This document shows positions 11,864-22,867 of a DNA stretch of 64,000 nt, in pieces. The DNA is from Gautieria morchelliformis (taxonomy: Eukaryota; Basidiomycota; Agaricomycetes; Gomphales; Gomphaceae). The stretch covers positions 1 to 64,000 of the forward strand of contig WHVA01000232.1 of NCBI GenBank assembly GCA_015179125.1, read 5' to 3'. The position numbers were made by a program, and so were the translations under genes. The notes under the pieces were generated by a model. That model searched no databases. It saw only the letters and a program-made list of their open reading frames with translations, and had not been told where the DNA came from. The first letter of the stretch is position 1, and the number at the start of each line of letters is the position of its first letter.

Positions 11864-12115
11864 AGTGTGTAATCAGTTTGTAAGGAATCAAAGAACCTGG
11901 TTTGGGTTCTGACCAGTGTCTGCATGTGTGTTTTCATTTTGGTAAGGAATGAAAGAACCTGGTTCTGGTTCGGACACATGTCTGCATGCATGTATTCATC
12001 TGACCAGTGTCTGAATGTGTGTATTTATTTTGGTAAGGAATGAAAGAACCTGGTTTGGGTTGCAACACGTGTCTGTAAAGTGTAGATTCATTTTTGTAAG
12101 GAATGAAAGTGTCAT
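11818..12115. repeat. Minisatellite, about 4-5 units of 60-70 bp
   Basis: Units share GGTAAGGAATGAAAGAACCT followed by a GGTTCTGG-ACA--TGTCTG-ATG block. A related word occurs once in each inverted arm (7976-7992 and mirrored near 13350), which suggests expansion from arm sequence. Confidence 0.8.
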
Positions 12116-12992
12116 GAGGACAGGTTTAACAGCCACGGATGTAATTTTCACTTGATCTATTTCATGACTTCAGGCATGTGCCTAATGACTCATAACACCC
12201 TCTATAACTATTTCACAACTATTTCAATATCTCTCCACTCACTTTCTATATCCGAGTCCAATCCGAGCTGAGGCACACATGCACACCTATCAAAGCCTAT
12301 CCAAGTTCATCCTGAGCACCCCAGGACACACATACACACCCGTAAACGCACGGTGCACAGGGACCGTCCGACCTCTGCGTGTACGGCGAGGTGCACTGTC
12401 CACCGTATGTGGTACTTACAGTTCCTGCACACTGTCCCGCACATCCGTGAACCATAGCTCTCCACCTATGGTGCACTTGGACCGAACACATGCAAGCTTC
12501 CCCGCCTATGTTCATGTTGTTGCAGAGCAAATGGGTCCTTTTCATCAGCACCTGATCTCACGAACCTTGAGAAAGCTGCACACTCACCCGCTGACATTCC
12601 ATGTTTCAGCATACATGGGTCAAATAATAGGGCACGCAGTCCATTCCACCCATGAGTGAAATGCTAGTGTGTCAATGACATCACATGGAGGACGCTTTGT
12701 ATTTCCCGTGCTTGACAGGTGGTCCGGCTCCTTTCTCTCTAGTTTCCCCTGTGCTTCCTGGGCAATAAGGTGATACTGTAGATCAATGTGGTGCGTGAGT
12801 GTGATGTCTGCTATGCCAATCGATACCATAGGTAGGCATGTGAGGAATAACCTGACAGGCAGGTATCCATGGTCACTGAAGGTCCCGCCGATTATGCACT
12901 TGTCACGTGATCCACCAGGTGTCTGTGGTATCCACATCACTCTTATTCCAGCGGGGCTTTTCTAGTACTGCTCAAACCTGAATTTTTTGCAG
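12116..12992. other. Spacer before the KDZ fragment
   Basis: No gene is recognised. A diverged piece of the palindromic minisatellite lies near 12345-12420 (GCACGGTGCACAGGGACCG). The last bases, TTTTTTGCAG at 12983-12992, are a plausible 3' splice site for the exon that follows. Confidence 0.4.
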
Positions 12993-13266
12993 ACACATTG
13001 TTCGCCGTTGATGACTTTCATGCCCAGGGGCACACCAAATGTTCACCCGCATCCTTTTTTTCAACTTATGCCACCCTGGATCCACGGCTTGCCCAGATCA
13101 ACACAAGTGCTGTAGAGTGTGGCAATAGTGGATTGCACTGCATCCATAAGTTTGTCAGCTACATGTCCCAATCACATGCTATCGTTACGTCGTATACACC
13201 CATGTCTTCATTTCTGTATGGAACTGCCTGAAAAGACAAAGAATGGCCATCTCAGGAAGCATGTAA
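12993..13266 (+). pseudogene. KDZ transposase, C-terminal exon
   Basis: An exon after a splice acceptor encodes FAVDDFHAQGHTKCSP, then LAQINTSAVECGNSGL and SYMSQSHAIV. This spacing (xDxFHxxGHxxCS, then xINxxxxExxNxGL, then SYM) is the conserved C-terminal block of Kyakuja-Dileera-Zisupton transposases of basidiomycetes. One frameshift after HAIV is needed to reach YTHVFISVWN and the stop at 13264-13266. The catalytic N-terminal part is not visible. The exon's end lies within the right inverted arm, so the terminal codons also occur inverted at 8065-8150. The family call rests on motif memory alone. Confidence 0.6.
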
Positions 13267-15061
13267 TAGTGTTTATGTACAAGCCATAGGAGAACAGCAC
13301 CCCTATACTGCCCTATTGTATCCATGTGAACCTGCCACCCAGTTCTCTCATTCCTTACAATCTGAATGCCTGCATGCAGAATGTTGTAACCTGCACCAGG
13401 GTCTTTCTTTCCTTATGAATCAGGAGTCATAGGGAGATTATTTGGAGTGGCAGTTTATGACCAGTTGGATCAGTCTGTATGTATTCAAGTGACGTGCCCG
13501 CGACCCGTTGCAGGCATTGTTGCTTGGTTGCATGGTGTCACGTGACATGCCCACGACGCGCGTTGCGTACTCGTCACGTGACATGCCCACGACGCGCGGT
13601 TGCATGCTTGTTGCTTCTCCCACGACAACTTTCACCGCCATCCGGCTGGATGTGAGGCCAAGCTCGGCCAACTCACTTGAGAGACATGGATGACAGCTGT
13701 GGAGTAGCGCCATATGTTGTGCACCCTTCAGCAGTCGAGAATGGAAAGGATGGTGCGTGCTATACTCCACCTTTTGGAGACCTCATGCTGAGTGACTGAA
13801 TTACCCGCAGAGACGGCTTGTGGCGCACGTGAACCGTACGTGGCGATGACGGTGTACGGTTCCTGTGCGCCGGACGTGCAGAGGGCGGACCGTCCACGTG
13901 AACCGTCCGGGAAGAGGGCTTACGGTTGCTGTACACCCTTCACCATCCGTAATGGAGAGGATGGTGCATGCTATACTCCAGCTTTTGGTGACCTCGTCCT
14001 GAACGACCAATTTTCCCGCAGAGACGGCTGGTGGCGCACGTGCACATGAACCGGACATGCAGAGGGCGGACGGTGCATGTGAGCCGTACGTGCATTCACC
14101 ATGTACGGCTCCTGTGCACCGTCCGTGCGTGCGGTTCCTGTTCACCGTTCGTGCGTACGGTTCCCGTGCACCGTACGTGCGTACAGCGGACGGTGCACGG
14201 AACCGTACGTGCATGCGGCGGGATGGTGCACGTGCACCGTACATGGAGATGGCGGACGGTGGACGCGAACCGTACGTGCATGCGGCTGGACGGTGCACTC
14301 GAACCGTACGTGCATGCGGCGGGATGGTGGACGTGCACCGTACGTGGAGATGGTGGACGGTGGACGTGAACCGTACGTGCATGCGGCAGGACGGTGCACG
14401 TGCACCGTGCGTGCGTACAGCGGACGGTGCACGCGAACCGTACGTGCATGCGGCGGGATGGTGGACGTGCACCGTCCGCTGTACGCACGTACGGTGGACG
14501 TGAACCGTACGTGCATGCGGCGGGACGGACGGTGCATGCGAACCGTACGTGCATGCGGCTGGATGGTGGACGTGCACCGTACGTGGAGATGGCGTACGGT
14601 TCGAGTGCACAGTACGTCGGCAGGGCGCACGGTGCCTGTGCACCGTACGTGCATACGGCGGACGGTGCACGTGAACGGTACGTGCAGGGGGCGGTCGGTT
14701 CCCGTGCATCGTACGTGCGTACTGCGGACGGTGCACGCGAACCGTACATGCATACGGCAGGACGGTGCGCGGGCACCGTACGTGCATACGGCGGCGAGGG
14801 GGCGTACGGTTCAAGTGCGCCGTACGTCGGCAGGGCGTACGGTGCCTGTCCACCGTACGTGCATACGGCGGGACGGTGGACGTGAACCGCACGTGGGGAG
14901 GGCGTATGGTTTGAGTGCACCGTACGTGCAGTAGGTGCAGAGGGCGTACGGTGCACGTGAACCATATATTTGTATATACAGCCTGGCTATACACGTATTT
15001 ACAACGGGCTGGACATGTATTTTACAGTGGGCTGTACACATGGCGTCTGGCGGCTATCCGC
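13191..15061. repeat. Right inverted arm of the giant element
   Basis: Reverse-complement partner of 6372-8141. From inside out: transposase end, CACGTGAC-word stretch (13500-13610), minisatellite (about 13800-14960), then the TATACAGCC/GGGCTGTACA segment and terminal GGCGTCTGGC. Confidence 0.85.
13800..14960. repeat. Palindromic GC-rich minisatellite, right arm
   Basis: Same unit family as 6470-7540 on the opposite strand (CCGTACGTGCATGCGGCGGG and relatives), with different unit order and number. The long ORFs on both strands here are repeat artefacts. Confidence 0.9.
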
Positions 15062-15334
15062 TTTACGGGCGTTTCACGAACCAAATCCGGCCACTTCCAA
15101 GCCCCAAACCAAACCCAAAACGACTACGGCAACTCCGCCTGGTGGCAGCCCCTAAATGGTAGCTCCAGAAAGCCATCGCCAGATCATCCGCGGCGGAACA
15201 AGCTTCGGCATGATTCACCACACTCGTCTACAGTCCGTTCGGCAGTTCCGCACTAACCCCGCACATTCCAGCGCCAAGTTCTCCGTCCGCTTCGCAGGCG
15301 ACAGGTGGGTCCCAACGAGGCTCGGCGTAGACAC

Positions 15335-15860
15335 TTATACGACAAGCTCACCGGGGAAAGCCCTGTACACGCGCGGCACGAAACCGTGCGAAAGGTGGAA
15401 CACAACCCCGGCCACGTCCAATCCGAAACTGTCCAGTACCAAAAACAAACGAAAAATAACAACACAACGAAACGCGACCCACAAGCCCTTGGCCATCACG
15501 CCCGCCGCAGTCAACAATCCAATATCCACGCCCGCGGTCTCGAATTCGCCATGTAGGATAAGGCCGAGGACATACGCAGGTTGTGGCATCTGAGGATGCG
15601 AGACATCGAGTAAGGGTGCACGAGATATCCCCCGCACGACAAGACGCGGGCTGTACATGACTAGGCTTTGTTGAGTCGTCCAGTGTGCAGGCCATGTAGA
15701 ACCAGAGTCAGCAGAGGCTTCGGGAGGCTGGCACACGCACATCAGTGCCCTGGCTTGGCATCGGGTGACAAGGTCGAGTGCGCGGTCGTCGTCGTCCGGG
15801 CGGAGGTTGGGCGGAAGGGGCGGTGTGCACGCGTGCGGGTGCTGCTGGCGAGGCAAGTCG
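15335..15860 (-). pseudogene. Skt5/Chs4-like (Sel1-repeat) gene fragment, copy i
   Basis: The minus frame contains PPLPPNLRPDDDDRALDLVT and then DVSHPQMPQPAYVLGLILHG and FETAGVD, matching the corresponding stretches of copies ii-iv. The family is read as a fungal chitin-synthase regulatory (Skt5/Chs4-like) Sel1-repeat protein because copies ii and iv continue into a Sel1-type helix pair (APAQYKLGHAYEYA). This copy has frame changes and stops after the AYVLGLIL block, so it is not functional. Confidence 0.55.
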
Positions 15861-16690
15861 CTCGGGAGGGGGGGCGTGTCGTGATGCTGTGCCTGTCATG
15901 CTACACGCACCTGCAGGCCCATGTTACGCTCTCCTTTGTCTTATCGCCTGTTGTCGCTGGCGTTGACCCCAATCATAAAGCACCGCGCAAGGGCACCCTT
16001 TCACCCCGTCTCTCCCCCGGTCTCCCTTATGAGCGGCTGGGCGTTGTCGTCACCACCTCCCGTCACATCTTCCGACTTCTTCGCCGGCGCGGGCGGGGGC
16101 TCTACTTTGGGGGTACGACACCGCCCCGCTCTCATGACATATCCAACCTTCCACTCGTCTTTGGAAGGGAGATTGTGTACCCGACTGTCTGCGGCTGCGT
16201 TCTCCCCTATCCCTGCCTCTTACTCTCTGTCGTGTGCCCTCCCATGACACAACACAACTCCTTCAATCCTTTTCTCATGATGGTGGAAATGGGTGAGTCT
16301 GCAGGGCCGTGTGAGGCTGTGTCTCGTTCTCCCCTACCTGCTGCCTCTGACCCTGCGCTTCATGCGACCTTGCCCCCTTTCCAATGCAGTCTTTCCAGCC
16401 GTGGAAGCAGGCTTGGTTTTGGTATTGTCGAGCCCATGCACGACAACGTCATGCAGTATCCAGGATGCGACTCTCTGCGGCTGTGTGTCCATCTCCGCTA
16501 CCCCCTGCTTCTGTCCTGCGATCACGACTCATCGGGGGACAGACTTAGCCCTTCAGACCGTGGAAGAAGCTTCGTCTGGAATAGTTAGTCCGTTAGACAT
16601 CATGGTTGTGCTGCATTTAGTGTGCGGCTCTGCGGCTGTTGGCCGTTTTCGATATCCGCTGCGCTCCGCCTCTCGCACAGCCTGGTGCTT
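15860..16690. repeat. Upstream part of dispersed unit, copy i
   Basis: Sequence resembling the promoter side of copies ii (17820-17971 plus 22868-23330) and iii (49960-50790): shared words include CACGCACCTGCAGGCCC-like blocks, GCGCAAGGGCACC and CTGCGCTCCGCCTCTC. No independent gene is recognised. It ends abruptly near 16690, where a C2-domain NLR relic begins. Confidence 0.65.
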
Positions 16691-16699
16691 TCTATTGTA

Positions 16700-16937
16700 T
16701 GCTGACTCGTAGCGATCGACCACAGACCTGAAATGCAACCATTTTCCTACTACCACACTCTTTGGCAAGCGTCCTAGTTACTGTTTCGTGAAACTCTTCG
16801 TGGATAAGGATATCCAGAACACTGCGTTAGCTGCGAGAGGCATCGTGGAGTGATCCATGCTGTCCCAATGTGATGTTACATTTATACACAGCTTCCACTT
16901 GAATGAGTCTTCTATGTTGGAAATTGAAGTTTGAAAT
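16700..16937 (+). pseudogene. Third C2-NACHT-WD40 gene relic (C2 exons only)
   Basis: The plus strand encodes DLKCNHFP, LFGKRPSYCFVKLFVDKD and AARG, and after an intron end (TTTATACACAG) FHLNESSMLEIEV. These match the C2 exons of copies A and B. A TGA follows GIVE, because about 30 bp around the equivalent of SWNEPFY is deleted. The sequence stops after the second C2 exon begins. It lies on the opposite strand from copies A and B. Here the frame from VDKD to AARG is continuous, unlike in A and B. Confidence 0.8.
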
Positions 16938-17094
16938 TACCCCTGCAGCCCAGACATGTAATCCTAGTATAAAAATATCCTATAGATGTGTATACTTAGG
17001 TCCAACGAAAATAAAATAAAAAGAGCACAGACTTAGGGGGGACGAAAAGCCCGTCTACTAGCCGCACGACGCACATCACGCAACGCCATCCTGC

Positions 17095-17815
17095 CACCCC
17101 CCAAAAAAACACGCGCACACCAAGCCACCAAGCCACCAAAAAAAAAATCACACAACCACCCCACCCTCCTATAATACTGCGCACTAAACAGCGGATCATA
17201 AGAGCACGGCGCGACCGCGTACTCATACGCGTGCCCGAGCTTGTACTGCGCGGGTGCGAAGCCGAGGTACGCCGCGCGCTCGATGTAGGGGCGCGCGGCG
17301 GTGGGGGGTGCTAGGGTGGGAAGAGGGGTGTTAGTAAGAGTTGATGGGAAGGGTGGGGAGGAAGGAAGACAATCCACCTGCGCCAACAACGCAGTGTCCA
17401 CGCGCGCGGTCTCGAACCCGCTGTGGAGGATGAGGCCGAGGACGTACGCAGGTTGTGGCACCTGGGGATGCGAGACATCGAGTACGGGTGCGGGAGCCGT
17501 CGTTTAAGTGTGAGACGTCAAATCCGTATATACATCTAACATGCACATCCGCGTCACAGTCAATTCATATTGACACTTCCGTTAGAAACGGAACCACCCC
17601 GGACGACAACACGCGGGCCGTACGGGGCGGGGTATGGCTGGGCGTGGTTGAGTCGTCGAGTGTGCGGCCCGTTTGGGGGCAGAGGCAGGAGAAGCCTGGC
17701 CGGGCTGGAACACGCCACATCAGTCCCCAGGCTTGGCATCGGGGCGACGAGATCGAGTGCGCGGTCGTCCTCTGGCCGGAAGGGGGTCTTCACCGCGGAA
17801 AGTCACTGACTCGCT
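17095..17815 (-). pseudogene. Skt5/Chs4-like gene fragment, copy ii
   Basis: Minus-strand pieces read DDRALDLVAPMPSLGTDV, then AYVLGLILHSGFETARVDT, LLAQVD, and a Sel1 repeat (AAYLGFAPAQYKLGHAYEYA, YDPLFSAQYY). Several frame changes separate the pieces. The gene breaks right after the AQYYR exon end, where T/G-rich low-complexity sequence follows. Intact homologues would carry further Sel1 repeats here. The family regulates chitin synthase at the plasma membrane; this copy is a truncated fragment. Confidence 0.65.
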
Positions 17816-17971
17816 CCGGAGGGTGAAGAGCGGGTGCGTAGGACATGTGTCGTGTGTGCGTATCTGCGTGCTGCTGTGCCTGTCGCGTCACACGCACGTG
17901 CACAGCCACCACAGGCATCCATGTCACGCTCCTTCCTTTGTCTTATCTCCTTCGTTTGTCCCCGGCGTTGC

Positions 17972-18288
17972 TGTTGGAGTCAGGGTCGGTAAGCGGAGAA
18001 CGCAGGGCCAAGTAGGTTAGGGGGAAGGATTTATCATCGTATAGTAAAATAGTATTACTGGCCTCGGTCAAGTATGACCGAGGCCCTATATCTACTCGCT
18101 CCACAATCGCTAACCCCTCAGTGAACTGACCGTTCACTGAGGTACGTGCCCCCATCCCATTATGTATCCTAATGGTATACTTACTGTCATGTAGGCTTCA
18201 TACTATTAGGTAGAGTACTTATATACACTCAGTGAACTGACCGTTCACTGAGGCTTCATACTATTAGATACTGCGCATAACCGCTACA
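17972..18288 (+). repeat. 5' LTR of copia element
   Basis: TGTTGGAGTC...CCGCTACA, 317 bp. It contains three inverted repeats: 18060-18085 (11-bp perfect stem, GGCCTCGGTCA), 18116-18142 (11-bp perfect stem, CCTCAGTGAAC) and 18228-18252 (10-bp stem of the same sequence). A TATATA word lies near 18221. Confidence 0.95.
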
Positions 18289-18303
18289 GGTTATGGGCCC
18301 CGC
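18289..18303 (+). other. Primer-binding site, internal initiator-tRNA-Met type
   Basis: GGTTATGGGCCCCGC directly follows the 5' LTR. It is complementary, with one wobble and one mismatch, to the anticodon stem-loop of initiator tRNA-Met, the half-tRNA priming mode known from copia-type elements. The gag ATG at 18293 lies inside the site. Confidence 0.65.
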
Positions 18304-21300
18304 AGAGCCCACAACGTCTACCCCCACCTCCAAGTCGTTCGTCGTCCTGAAGCTGGCCAGGGACGGCACGAACTGGGTCACCTGGAAAAGCCAGACGTTA
18401 GCTACGCTGGCAGCGACCCGTGGTGCGAAGCGCCACCTAGAAGGGACCGCTCGGATCCCTCGCACAATCCCGACGTACCCTAACGGCTACACGCTCACAG
18501 ACAAGGAGGAAGAGGACCTAGAGGATCTCGAGAAACGCTGGGATGACTACAATCAGCGCGAGGCAGCGATAATGGCACAAATATTTTCCACTGTCCCCGA
18601 TAGCGTCCTCATTGAAGTCCGCAACCTAGCGACAGCAAAGGAGGTCTGGGAGGCCGTATGTGCAAAGCACGAGACAAGGGCACTCACGGTCAAGGTTGAC
18701 ATGCGACGACGCATGTACGAGCTGAAATGCGAGGACGAATCAAACGTCCGCATGCACCTGGAATCCCTCATGAGAATGCAGGAGCAACTCGCAGGGATGA
18801 ACGCGGGACTCACCGATGACGACCTTGTCACCGTCATCCTCGGCTCACTCCCGAAGTCGTATCGGCCGCTCATCAATGCAATAACGATGTCGGCGACTCA
18901 CGCAAAGGCAAGACTTGAACCGGACCAGGTAGTCAGCACTCTAATCGACGAGTTTGAGTGATTAGCAATCGAAGAACGACAATTTAAGGCAAGTGAGAAC
19001 GCACTCGCGGTGGTCAAGAGTCGTGGAAAGCACCAGCCACGCAGCAGTGGTTCCAATACCACGCGGACAGATGTGGAATGTTGGAAGTGCGGCAAAAAGG
19101 GGCACCTCAAAGCAGACTGTCGTTCTAAAGGCAAGAAAAAAGAAAAAAAGGACGAGGACAAGAAAGGACGCGACTCGGCGAACGCAGCAGTAGAAGGCGA
19201 GGATTTCGCCTTTACCGCGACGCTCGCTGGGACCGCGCTTGCGCTGGGAACGAGTCGGTCAATGGGGCGAGAAGTCGACGTGTACGACTCGGGCGCGTCA
19301 GGCCACATGTCGCCGAGTAGGCATCGCTTCACCACTTTCAGTGAGATCGCGCCGCGGACGGTCACTGCCGTGGACAAGACAGTCTTCAAGGCTACCGGGA
19401 TAGGTAGCATGAAGATCGGGATACCTAACGGTAGAACGACAACGTACGTTACCTTGAAGGACGTACTGTACTGTCCCGATCTCGCGTTTACACTCGTCTC
19501 CCTAACGCACTGCGACGCGGCTGGCTACACGGTTCTACTCAAGAATCAGAAATGTTTAATTCGAGACAAGAAAGGAACGTTACTTGGTCAAATCCCGCTC
19601 TCGAATGGCCTGTATAAAGTAGAACATCAGTCTACTGCAGCAGCAGCGAGTACTACACGAAAAGTACTCACATTGGACGAGTTACACCGCCAGATGGGAC
19701 ACATATCGCCCCAGGCCGCTCGCAAGCTCATCCGAGACCGAATCGTCACTGGACTAGATCTCGACATGGCGAGTCAGCCAGGCTTTTGCACGGAGTGTGC
19801 ACAAGCCAAACCTACCCGAAAATCCGTGCCACAGAAACGGGAGGGGCCGCGAGCCACCAAATTCGGCGAAAAAGTGCACTCGGACGTCTGGGGGCCCGCA
19901 AACACCCAGAGCTACGACGGAAAGGACTATTTCGTCAGTTTCACCGACGACTATAACCGGTGGACTTACCTGGTACCAATGGCTAGGAAAAGCAATGCGT
20001 TCAACTGCTATAAGCAGTACGAGGCGTGGGTCGAGACACAATATAACGCAAAAATAAAACACTTACAGACTGACCGCGGGGGAGAATACCTCTCCAACGC
20101 CTTCATGGCCCACCTAAAGTCAAAGGGGACGACCCGGAGCCTCACGGTGCACGATACCCCTGAAGAAAACGGCGTGTCAGAATGTTTGAACAGGACACTG
20201 CTAGAACACGCACGTGCAATGCTCCTGGCAGCTGGATTACCGAAGTTTCTGTGGACTGAAGCGGTACAGCACGCGGTCTGGCTGAAAAACCGGACTTCAA
20301 CGCGTGCACTCAACGGCAGGACACCGTATGAGATTGTGCACGGCGTGAAGCCGGATCTCACGGACCTACCAGAATGGGGAACTAGAGTCTATGTTCTAAA
20401 AGAAAGCAGCAGTAAGCTAGACTCGAAGGCAGATGAAGGAAAATGGGTGGGGTATAGCGATGAGAGCAAGGGGCACAGGGTCTACTGGCCCGGGAAACGC
20501 CGCGTCACAGTCGAAAGGAACGTCACGTTTGACGCCTTTGTCCATGTGACCCCCAACGACGGTCTGACTGAGGGGGAGTCGTCCGCTCCAGACACTCAGG
20601 ACGTCGGCGGCGGCGTTCCCGCTCCTCGCACACCCCACCAGCACCCGCCACTACAACCCCCGGACCCGGAAGCAGGCCCCGCAGACACTGGGCAAATCGA
20701 CCCCCTCGAGGAATTCGAGGCCGTGGATCTCCCGGCAGACCCGCCCCAAGGAAGGGGCCACCGCACGCGGAAACCGTCCGTGTACGTGCGGGGGATCGCG
20801 GACGGCGTGGGCAGCAGCACAGGTCGTCCACACGCACCCGCGTACCCCCGAGGTCTGCCGATGCCCACAAACGACTCAGCCCTAGTCGCGCTGACAGGGG
20901 GCGGAGGGGAGATCACCAGAGCTGAGGGGGAGCCTCGTCACCCTGCTAGGCACACGACCGCTGCCACAGCGCACAGCCCAGGGCCCGACCCGACTAACCT
21001 CGACGACGCCTGTTCCCACGCTGACTGGCCGCAGTGGGACGCGTCGATCAGGCGGGAGTTGGACCAACACGCGGCGCTGCGCACCTGGGACCTGGTCGAA
21101 GCCCCGGATGGCGCGAACATCGTGGGGAGCAGGCTCGTGTTTCATTACAAGCACGACGCGGAGGGAAAGGTTGTAGATCGAAAAACGAGGCTCGTCGCGC
21201 AAGGATTCTCACAGGCACATGGAATTGACTACAATGAGACCTTCTCCCCCACAGCAAAGCTCTCTGCTATCCGAATAATCGCAGCCATCGCAGTCCGGAA

Positions 21301-22543
21301 CGACTGGGAACTCGAACAAACGGATATAGATGGTGTGTACTTGAACGCACCAATCACGGAGACCATATACATGCGACAGGCCAGGGGATATGAAGCCCCT
21401 GGAAATGAGCACAAGGTCTGCCGGCTCAACCGTGCAATATACGGGCTGAAGCAATCCGGTAGGGAATGGTACGACACGCTGCGCGGGTTCATGAACCAAT
21501 TTGGGTTCACGCGCTGCGAGACGGAACACGCAGTCTTTCACAGGTATGCCGGACAGGACGCGCTTATCGTCGCGGTCGACGTAGACGACCTGACCACGGC
21601 CGGAAGCTCGAAGAGCGCGATCCTTGAATTCAAGAACGAGCTACGTACGGTCCTCAAAATCAAGGACTTGGGCGACCTGCATTGGCTATTGGGTATAGAG
21701 GTGAAACGGGTGCGCGAGACGTGCACAATATCGTTCTCACAACGTGCTTACATCGAGAGAATTCTCGAAAGATTTGGTCTGCAAGATGCGAACGCCCTGA
21801 GCACGCCGCTCGACCCGCATCACAGGCTATCCCTATCCCAATCGCCCACCACTCCTCGCGAACGCCAAGAAATGCATGCCGTACCGTACAGGGAAGCTAT
21901 CGGCTCACTCATGTACGCGGCTCTGGGCACACGCCCTGACATTGCGTTCGCGGTGTCCTTCTTAGCTCAGTTCATGCAAGACCCCGGGAGGCCGCATTGG
22001 GAGGCGGTCAAACGCGTGTTTCGATACTTGAAGGGCATGAAGGATGTGGCCCTAACTATCGGCGGATCTCGCAGGGGACTGGAAGCGTTTTCTGACGCTG
22101 ACTGGGCGTCACAAGAACACCGACACTCGATTTTGGGGTACGTATTCACGATCGACGGAGGCGCTGTGTCTTGGAGTTCCAAGAAGCAGCCGATCGTCGC
22201 GTTGTCAACAACGGAGGCGGAATACGTCGCAGCGACTCATGCCGCGAAGGAGGCTTTGTGGATACGCGCCTTCCTGGCAGAGATCGCCCGACCACTCAGC
22301 CAGCCCATCACCATCCACCTCGACAATCTCTCCGCGATATCTCTCACAAAGAACGACGAGTATCACCCGAGGACCAAGCATATCGATATATGGTATCATT
22401 TCATACGCCACGCGGTACAAAGACAGCTACTGTACATCGACTACGTACCGACAGATGACATGGCAGCCGACATATTCACTAAAGCCCTCCCCCGACACAA
22501 GGTTTTACACCTGACCGCCCTACTTGGTCTACGTTCGGCTTAA
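18293..22543 (+). CDS. Copia gag-pol polyprotein with one in-frame TGA
   Basis: Single frame of about 1,416 codons. Gag starts MGPAEPTTST. After the TGA at 18959-18961 come the CCHC knuckle CWKCGKKGHLKADC, protease DSGASGHM, integrase zinc region (HRQMGH, CTECAQ) and DDE core (HSDVWGP, TDRGGEY, PEENGVSE), reverse transcriptase (LVAQGFSQ, QTDIDGVYLNA, VAVDVDDLTTAG) and RNase H (SDADWAS, STTEAEYVA). The product would reverse-transcribe and integrate the element. The only defect seen is the TGA, in EFE-stop-LAIEE, where CGA (Arg) by a C-to-T transition is a likely ancestor. Readthrough is possible, but nothing seen here supports it over mutation. Confidence 0.93.
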
Positions 22544-22550
22544 GGGGGAG
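22542..22550 (+). other. Polypurine tract
   Basis: AAGGGGGAG lies immediately upstream of the 3' LTR, the expected plus-strand primer position. Confidence 0.8.
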
Positions 22551-22867
22551 TGTTGGAGTCAGGGTCGGTAAGCGGAGAACACAGGGCCAAGTAGGTTAGG
22601 GGGAAGGATTTATCATCGTATAGTAAAATAGTATTACTGGCCTCGGTCAAGTATGACCGAGGCCCTATATCTAATCGCTCCACAATCGCTAACCCCTCAG
22701 TGAACTGACCGTTCACTGAGGTACGTGCCCCCATCCCATTATGTATCCTAATGGTATACTTACTGTCATGTAGGCTTCATACTATTAGGTAGAGTACTTA
22801 TATACACTCAGTGAACTGACCGTTCACTGAGGCTTCATACTATTAGATACTGCGCATAACCGCTACA
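22551..22867 (+). repeat. 3' LTR of copia element
   Basis: 317 bp, the same length as the 5' LTR. Differences seen: GGAGAACACAGG versus GGAGAACGCAGG, and ATCTAATCGC versus ATCTACTCGC. It carries the same three hairpins. Confidence 0.95.

Larger units (their letters stand above)
6372..15061 (+). mobile_element. Giant KDZ-type DNA transposon relic with long inverted arms
   Basis: The two ends are inverted: GCCAGACGCC near 6381 is mirrored at 15040-15050, and inverted homology runs inward to about 8141 and about 13191, giving arms of 1.77 and 1.87 kb. TTTACGGG lies just outside both ends (6364-6371 and 15062-15069), an apparent 8-bp target duplication. The terminal bases are imperfect (GGGTAACC versus GCGGATAGCC). 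A KDZ-like transposase C-terminus sits at 12993-13266. An 8-bp duplication is compatible with the Zisupton/KDZ group. The interior has later insertions and no complete transposase, so it is a relic or non-autonomous derivative. Confidence 0.7.
17972..22867 (+). mobile_element. Young Ty1/copia LTR retrotransposon
   Basis: Element of 4,896 bp: LTRs of 317 bp at both ends with about two differences, flanked by the exact 5-bp duplication GTTGC (17967-17971 and 22868-22872). It has a primer-binding site, one gag-pol frame and a polypurine tract. It is inserted in the upstream region of dispersed unit ii; unit iii (around 50140) shows the same region without it. The near-identical LTRs point to recent insertion. 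Confidence 0.97.
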
